Shown: piece by piece, positions 59,448 to 64,000 of the stretch
Layout of the letters: every line of letters begins with the position of its first letter
Position numbering within the stretch: position 1 is the stretch's first letter
Assembly (NCBI GenBank): GCA_000293845.2
Contig: ALYF01000003.1
Coordinates: 744,001 to 808,000 of the forward strand
DNA length: 64,000 nt
Origin: an alpha proteobacterium IMCC14465
Lineage (GTDB): Bacteria; Pseudomonadota; Alphaproteobacteria; RS24
Direction: 5' to 3'
Made by a program: the position numbers and the translations under genes
The notes under the pieces: model-generated
Databases searched by the model: none
Seen by the model: only the letters and a program-made list of their open reading frames with translations
What the model was told of the DNA's origin: nothing

Positions 59448-61462
59448 CTTTCGTTTGCGTTGGCTATATCCTCCGCTGATCTTATGAACCGCACTTGGTT
59501 TCTTTGTGGGCCGGATGAGTATTTGCCGTCTCTCTTCCACCCAGCTTGTAAAAGACAAGCGGATAACCTTCTGGTCATCTGAGTGGTGATTTGACTTTCC
59601 TTAGTATCCGGAAATAGATTTTGGCATATTTGCTTCAGAGTACCCTCGGTAATGTCCTTAGGAAGACCCTGGACCATTTCAACCCATGGGTCATTTTCAA
59701 CGCGTTCTTGAGCTTGCTGGTTTGCTTTTTCAGCGAGCTTATCTGACAACCAATATTCTTCTCCTTGATTGTAGTAATAGACTGCCTCAGCCCAAAGTTT
59801 ATCCCTGTTGTCTTTTAGCCCTTCAATGACTACCTTGTTAACTTTAATTGGTAAGAAGCGCCTGTTGCCGGTATCGTCTTTGATGTAGTCATTTCTATTT
59901 GTGGTGCCCCAGAATACACAACGACGGGGGTAGCAAACCTCTTCCCTTCCATAAGCTGGTCTAAACCTTTCTTCACGCCTGGAAATAAAAGCCTTTTGTG
60001 TTTCAATTTCTGATTTCTGTTGGAATGCCAGTTCTGCCAATTCAATGCCCCACTTGCCCCTAACGTAATCAGAGGCATCTTTAGATAACATTGGTGGCAA
60101 TGCGTCACCAAACCAATCGACGCCGTGAAGAATTCGAATGGCTGTGGATTTGCCGACACCTTGTCCGCCTTCAAAAATAGGAACGCTGTCTGCTTTGCAT
60201 CCTGGATCTAACGCTCTGGCGACAGCTTGGATCAGCGACAGCCGTGACACCGCGCGAACATAGGCTTTCTCCTCATCATCCTTTGGGTCCACTCCAAGAT
60301 AAACTTCCATCCATGTGGAGAGTTGCTGACGGTCAATTTTTGGGTCAAAGGTAAGCTGTTCTAGATAATGCCTAACAGGAGAAATGGTGTTTTCTTCGCA
60401 TAAAGCTTGAATGCAATCTATTACAATGGCTTTGCTGGCCCTCTTGTAGCCATTTTGGTTTAACCACCTTAGAACATAGGTTGTGTCTGTATCTCTGAGT
60501 TCGCGTGGCTTGAAGAAAGTGGGGTTTCCCGCACGTCCTGGCATCTGTTTTAGCAGCATTCTTTTATTTGTGAACTCGTCAAAAGCAAAGATGGCAAACC
60601 AGTCATCATTAGCGCTCAAAGCGTTAAATATGTTGTCATGGTTGGCAACAGTGTCATTGCGGTCTGCAGTCCCTTTGGGATTGAAGTCTTTGCTCAGGAT
60701 GACAGCTGAGGCATCGAAGCCCTTCTTCCTTGCGCTGGCAATCATCTTATCTACTTCAGACCGCGTTTGTTTAATTGAGAACCCCGGCTCTGTTAGTTGA
60801 TCTGTAAGATTATGAATTTCGTCATCGCTTTTACCACGGCTAACCAATGAAGCTGTGAGACGCAGCAGTGTGTTGTGCCATCCATCAGTTACAATTGTTT
60901 TATGGATATCTCTTAAAGAGTTCGAAATTGGCGACTGAAAGTGGACGCTGGGAGGACTGTTTATGATAGGCTTTGATGAGAGCCATCGTGGGGCTTCCGC
61001 AATAGGCAAGTCGTTGACCCATTCATATGCGTTACCTCTAAATGTTGACGGCGAGATTAGGATGTAACCCTTATATTTTATATCGACGCCTTGGCATAAA
61101 ATGCCTGGATAGCTGTGTTCTAAGTTAGCTTTAAAGACATAGTGTGTCCCCCCAGAAGCTGAGCGCTGGGTGAGAGTTTTGGGTAATTCTTTGTCCTTAA
61201 TAAAGTCATCGAAGGTGCAATTCTCTTTGTAACTATCGACATCGATACAAACCAATCCTGATTTTGCGAGGTTCAAGCCGATATTGGCATCAGGATGAGT
61301 AGTCCACCATCGACTTATGTCTTCTTCTTTGTTAGAGGCATCTTCATGCCCATGAGGCACGGCGATACCAAGTGGCACTTTCTGATTTGGTTTTACGGGG
61401 AATATGTACCAATCTTTTGCAGCGTATTGGATAACCGCAGTTGTTTTGTTTTTATTCATCAT
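59423..61462 (-). CDS. Primase-polymerase/VapE-like helicase fusion of a mobile element
   Basis: 679 residues from the ATG at 61462, chosen for AGGA eight bases upstream; another ATG lies three codons before. The N-terminal 200 residues are a bifunctional primase/polymerase (prim-pol) domain: FPVKPNQKVPLGIAVPHGHE, RWWTTHPDANIGLNLAKSGL and VCIDVDSYK with catalytic acids. A VapE-type helicase follows: Walker A FEGGQGVGKSTAIRIL near residue 430, and CVFWGTTNRNDYIKDDTGNR, then RFLPIKV. The pairing is usual in satellite phages and islands, where it starts replication. AT-rich composition contrasts with the flagellar genes. Confidence 0.88.
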   Translation of the reverse strand: MMNKNKTTAVIQYAAKDWYIFPVKPNQKVPLGIAVPHGHEDASNKEEDISRWWTTHPDANIGLNLAKSGLVCIDVDSYKENCTFDDFIKDKELPKTLTQRSASGGTHYVFKANLEHSYPGILCQGVDIKYKGYILISPSTFRGNAYEWVNDLPIAEAPRWLSSKPIINSPPSVHFQSPISNSLRDIHKTIVTDGWHNTLLRLTASLVSRGKSDDEIHNLTDQLTEPGFSIKQTRSEVDKMIASARKKGFDASAVILSKDFNPKGTADRNDTVANHDNIFNALSANDDWFAIFAFDEFTNKRMLLKQMPGRAGNPTFFKPRELRDTDTTYVLRWLNQNGYKRASKAIVIDCIQALCEENTISPVRHYLEQLTFDPKIDRQQLSTWMEVYLGVDPKDDEEKAYVRAVSRLSLIQAVARALDPGCKADSVPIFEGGQGVGKSTAIRILHGVDWFGDALPPMLSKDASDYVRGKWGIELAELAFQQKSEIETQKAFISRREERFRPAYGREEVCYPRRCVFWGTTNRNDYIKDDTGNRRFLPIKVNKVVIEGLKDNRDKLWAEAVYYYNQGEEYWLSDKLAEKANQQAQERVENDPWVEMVQGLPKDITEGTLKQICQNLFPDTKESQITTQMTRRLSACLLQAGWKRDGKYSSGPQRNQVRFIRSAEDIANANESAHENYGF

Positions 61463-61561
61463 AATAAACATCCTATTTTAATTTAAGATGCTAATTACTT
61501 ATGGAATTTGGGAAGTAGATGCTGAATACAAACTAATGATGATTTTAAATCGTAATTTGTA

Positions 61562-62164
61562 TCAACTGCGTCTTCTCGCGAATGCCTTATGTGCCGGCTG
61601 GCGCCAGTTTGATAAATGAATCTTGTAATCTCTATCGAGTAACTTTGCCTCACAAATCTCCAAAGTCTTTTGAACGGCTCGGCCGAAGTCAGTTGTCGGT
61701 TCTGTGTCTCTATGACCGTATGTGATAGGCCGGTTGGTTTCTTCAAAGATTTTAGCAACGAATTCTGCAAGCTGGTCGGCTTTGTGGTCTTTGCCACCTT
61801 TGGAGGGGTTGCGCTCTTTCACGTGATCCCTGTGGTTAATTAGGTTGCTCAGTTCCTCTTTTATTGAATTTAGAGCTCTTGCTAATTTGTTCTCCCCTGC
61901 AGCATCATTCAATAAATGTGCTTCAACGATAAGTCTTTGCCTCTCTTCCTCAGGCAGACTTTCATAAAGTTCTAAAAGCTTATTTGTTAGCTTTTTCATT
62001 TGATTGTAGGTCTTTAAGATTTCAGCAAGCTGCTTAATGTCATGCACATCTTCATAGCTATCTAATTGTAGCTCTTGCCATACATTTCTAACTAATTCAG
62101 GTTTACATACTAGCGCCTCAGCTAATCTCATTTCCAGCCTGCTAAATCCGGTGTTGCCAAGCAT
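61562..62164 (-). CDS. Uncharacterised element protein, 200 aa
   Basis: 200 residues, family not recognised. Predicted all helical and soluble with charged coiled-coil stretches (NQMKKLTNKLLELYESLPEE, ARALNSIKEELSNLINHRDH), ending in a basic tail (KAFARRRS). It lies 100 bases upstream of the primase-helicase gene in the same direction and has the same AT-rich composition, so it is probably an accessory replication or regulatory protein of the element. Only a weak ribosome site (AGAG). Confidence 0.7.
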   Translation of the reverse strand: MLGNTGFSRLEMRLAEALVCKPELVRNVWQELQLDSYEDVHDIKQLAEILKTYNQMKKLTNKLLELYESLPEEERQRLIVEAHLLNDAAGENKLARALNSIKEELSNLINHRDHVKERNPSKGGKDHKADQLAEFVAKIFEETNRPITYGHRDTEPTTDFGRAVQKTLEICEAKLLDRDYKIHLSNWRQPAHKAFARRRS

Positions 62165-62346
62165 AAATCTCTAAAACCCCCAAAGAATTTTTATTTGTAT
62201 ATAAATTGTCGAATGCGAATAAATTACATAGATTGTTGGTTAATATAATAAACGCAGTGAAGTTAATTTTTATACTAATATTCTGATAAATTTTCTGGGG
62301 TTAGTGGGTCGTTAAAAAAGGTCCAGGGAATTGTCCAATATGCGGT

Positions 62347-64000
62347 ATGGCACTTGAGCCAGAAGTAATGACGGGCGATGAAGGCAAAAATCCAGAGTTA
62401 ACTGATTTTAGTCGGCGGTTTTGGCTTGGTCTGATCATGACCCTTCCGGTCTTTATTTTGGAGATGGGATCGCATTTGTTTGGCTTTCACGACTTTATGG
62501 ATGGCACGACCTCCAACTGGATTCAACTTGTTCTTGCAACACCTGTTGTCTTATGGGCTGGTTGGCCATTTTTTGTCCGTGGAATGAATTCACTACGCTC
62601 AATGAACTTAAACATGTTCAGCCTGATCGCAATGGGGACAGGGGCTGCCTACCTCTTCAGTGTCACCGCTGTTCTGGTACCAGAAATATTCCCTGCGGGT
62701 TTCCGTAATGCAGACGGACACGTGGGTGTATATTTTGAAGCCGCAGCTGTAATTGTAACCCTTGTGTTGCTGGGGCAGGTTATGGAGTTGCGTGCCCGTG
62801 AGCGCACTGGATCTGCTATCAAAGCACTGCTTGATATGGCTGCGAAAACAGCACGCATTATTCGTGATGATGGCAGTGATGAAGAAATCCCACTGGAAGA
62901 CGTGCAAGTTGGCGACAAATTTCGTGTCCGGCCCGGCGATAAAGTGCCGGTCGATGGCACAGTGCTCGAAGGTCATTCTTCAGTAGACGAGTCGATGATT
63001 TCAGGGGAGCCCGTACCCGTCGAAAAAGTCGCTGGTAACGATGTAACCGGTGCCACTATTAACGGAACGGGTAGTTTGGTCATTAAAGCAACGCGGGTTG
63101 GCTCAGATACAATGCTGTCTCAAATTGCGGAAATGGTTGCCAATGCACAAAGATCGCGTGCGCCTATTCAGAAATATGCCGATATGGTTGCTGGGTATTT
63201 TGTCCCTGTAGTTATTCTGATTGCCATAGCTTCCTTTATTTTTTGGGCAATTTGGGGGCCTGAACCTGCTCTCTCATATGGTCTTGTCTCTGCGGTTGCT
63301 GTTCTAATAATAGCGTGCCCATGTGCTTTGGGCTTGGCTACACCTATGTCTATTATGACGGCGACCGGGCGCGGAGCCCAAGCAGGTGTTTTGATTAAAA
63401 ATGCCGAGGCCTTGGAGCGCTTTGAAAAAGCCGACACACTTATAGTCGATAAGACAGGGACGCTGACCGAAGGTAAACCCAAGCTGGTTGCTGTACTTCC
63501 CGAAAATGGCCATGCGGAAGAAGAAGTTCTTCGCCTTGCTGCGTCGCTGGAACGTGGTTCAGAACATCCGCTCGCAGAAGCCATTGTTCGAGGTGCAGAA
63601 GAGCTCGACGTAAAGATGGTTGATGCAACTGACTTTGAGGCCATTACCGGCAAGGGCGTAAAAGGCATCGTTAATGGTCATAATGTTGCGTTAGGTAATA
63701 GTAAACTGGTTGCTGATATGGGGCTCGATGGTGGGTCGTTATCTGAAATGGCAAATGCCCGTCGCGATGAGGGCGAGACAGTCATGTTTGTTATTCTCGA
63801 TAATAATATCGCTGGGCTTGTTAGTGTAGCGGACCCCGTGAAAGAAACTACGCCCAAGGCATTAGAAGAGCTTCGCAAACTGGGTTTCAGAATTATTATG
63901 GCCACCGGCGATAATGAGCGTACGGCCAAGGCCGTTGCTGCGCGTATAGGTATTGATGAAATTCGTGCCGATGTTCTGCCGGAAGGTAAGGTCAATATCA
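62347..64000 (+). CDS. Copper-transporting P-type ATPase CopA-like (5' truncated, runs past window end)
   Basis: 551 codons visible, no stop before the window end. P1B ATPase that exports Cu+ or Ag+. Motifs: [50 protein letters not shown] with the CPC metal site, phosphorylation site DKTGTLTEG at 63448, and [12 protein letters not shown]. In frame before the ATG, from 62305, the frame still encodes [16 protein letters not shown], the end of the usual YHS-like CPMHP...[10 protein letters not shown] metal-binding domain; a TAG at 62302-62304 closes it, so the first half of that domain and the native start are gone. A start at 62347 might still give an active pump. Confidence 0.85.
   Translation, partial: MALEPEVMTGDEGKNPELTDFSRRFWLGLIMTLPVFILEMGSHLFGFHDFMDGTTSNWIQLVLATPVVLWAGWPFFVRGMNSLRSMNLNMFSLIAMGTGAAYLFSVTAVLVPEIFPAGFRNADGHVGVYFEAAAVIVTLVLLGQVMELRARERTGSAIKALLDMAAKTARIIRDDGSDEEIPLEDVQVGDKFRVRPGDKVPVDGTVLEGHSSVDESMISGEPVPVEKVAGNDVTGATINGTGSLVIKATRVGSDTMLSQIAEMVANAQRSRAPIQKYADMVAGYFVPVVILIAIASFIFWAIWGPEPALSYGLVSAVAVLIIACPCALGLATPMSIMTATGRGAQAGVLIKNAEALERFEKADTLIVDKTGTLTEGKPKLVAVLPENGHAEEEVLRLAASLERGSEHPLAEAIVRGAEELDVKMVDATDFEAITGKGVKGIVNGHNVALGNSKLVADMGLDGGSLSEMANARRDEGETVMFVILDNNIAGLVSVADPVKETTPKALEELRKLGFRIIMATGDNERTAKAVAARIGIDEIRADVLPEGKVNI

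Larger units (their letters stand above)
59061..62304. mobile_element. Probable integrated element segment adjoining tRNA-Met
   Basis: Between the tRNA 3' end and a copper ATPase gene without its usual start lie AT-rich sequences and two minus-strand genes, one a primase/VapE-like helicase typical of phage satellites and islands. No integrase, excisionase or second copy of the tRNA 3' end was seen, so the boundaries are uncertain. The integrase may lie beyond the window, or the element may be decayed. Confidence 0.5.

Noticed and set aside
59466-59476. Short match to the tRNA 3' end (TCCTCCGCT), possible attachment site
   Set aside because: Only nine bases match, it lies inside the primase-helicase coding sequence, and it lacks the ACCA end.
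61495-61797. 100-aa minus-strand frame
   Set aside because: It overlaps the 200-aa gene in another frame for most of its length and has no separate ribosome site.
1-64000. CRISPR arrays, rRNA genes, insertion sequences
   Set aside because: I looked for regularly spaced repeats, rRNA-like stretches and transposase genes and saw none.

Overview
The window is a 64 kb stretch of chromosome from an alphaproteobacterium, probably marine. The evidence is a CtrA-type response regulator, sigma-54-driven flagellar genes with a lone FlbD-like activator, a FlmG-like flagellin glycosyltransferase, and a stator pair that resembles the sodium-driven PomA/PomB type. Base composition is moderate. I cannot name a genus. 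About 54 kb is one contiguous motility island.

Layout. 1-10761 (+): hook, rod, ring and junction genes flgE (cut by the window start), flgF, flgG, flgH, flgI, flgJ, a very long flgK (1439 aa) and flgL. 10872-19108: two divergent giant flagellin genes (1590 aa on the minus strand, 1092 aa on the plus strand). 19165-25771: the flagellin sugar region, with a TPR-glycosyltransferase (FlmG-like), pseB, pseC, pseF (+) and pseI plus a PseH-like acetyltransferase (-). No pseG is present. 25950-31425: an unknown gene, fliD, a ClC transporter with an odd gating position, another unknown gene, fliS and a fliT-like gene. 31422-33946: two sigma-54 activators with complementary domain losses. 33956-47161: fliE, fliF, fliG, fliH, fliI, fliJ, fliK, fliL, fliM, fliN, fliO, fliP, fliQ, fliR and flhB, then four uncharacterised genes closely linked to flhB. 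49159-51146 (-): motB/motA (PomB/PomA-like). 51319-54176: a DUF1566-like lipid-independent exported protein, rpoN, and two very small genes with their own sigma-54 promoters.

Regulation. I find twelve sites that fit GG-N10-GC with TGGC-N7-TTGC or one mismatch to it. Most lie 25-45 bases before a start codon. They precede flgG, the giant flagellin, flmG-like, pseB, pseH-like, fliD, the second activator, fliK, fliO, motA and the two small genes. rpoN and both activators lie in the same island, so the region looks like a nearly self-contained sigma-54 motility regulon. The second flagellin lacks such a site.

Right end. After cysQ, ctrA, mnmA and a GT39 glycosyltransferase interrupted by an in-frame stop comes a tRNA-Met(CAT). 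Directly behind the tRNA are AT-rich accessory genes: a primase/VapE-like helicase gene and an unknown gene, with repeated TGCGCA motifs nearby. These run up to a copper P-type ATPase that has lost the start of its coding sequence and continues beyond the window. This looks like part of an integrated element at the tRNA 3' end, with no integrase visible.
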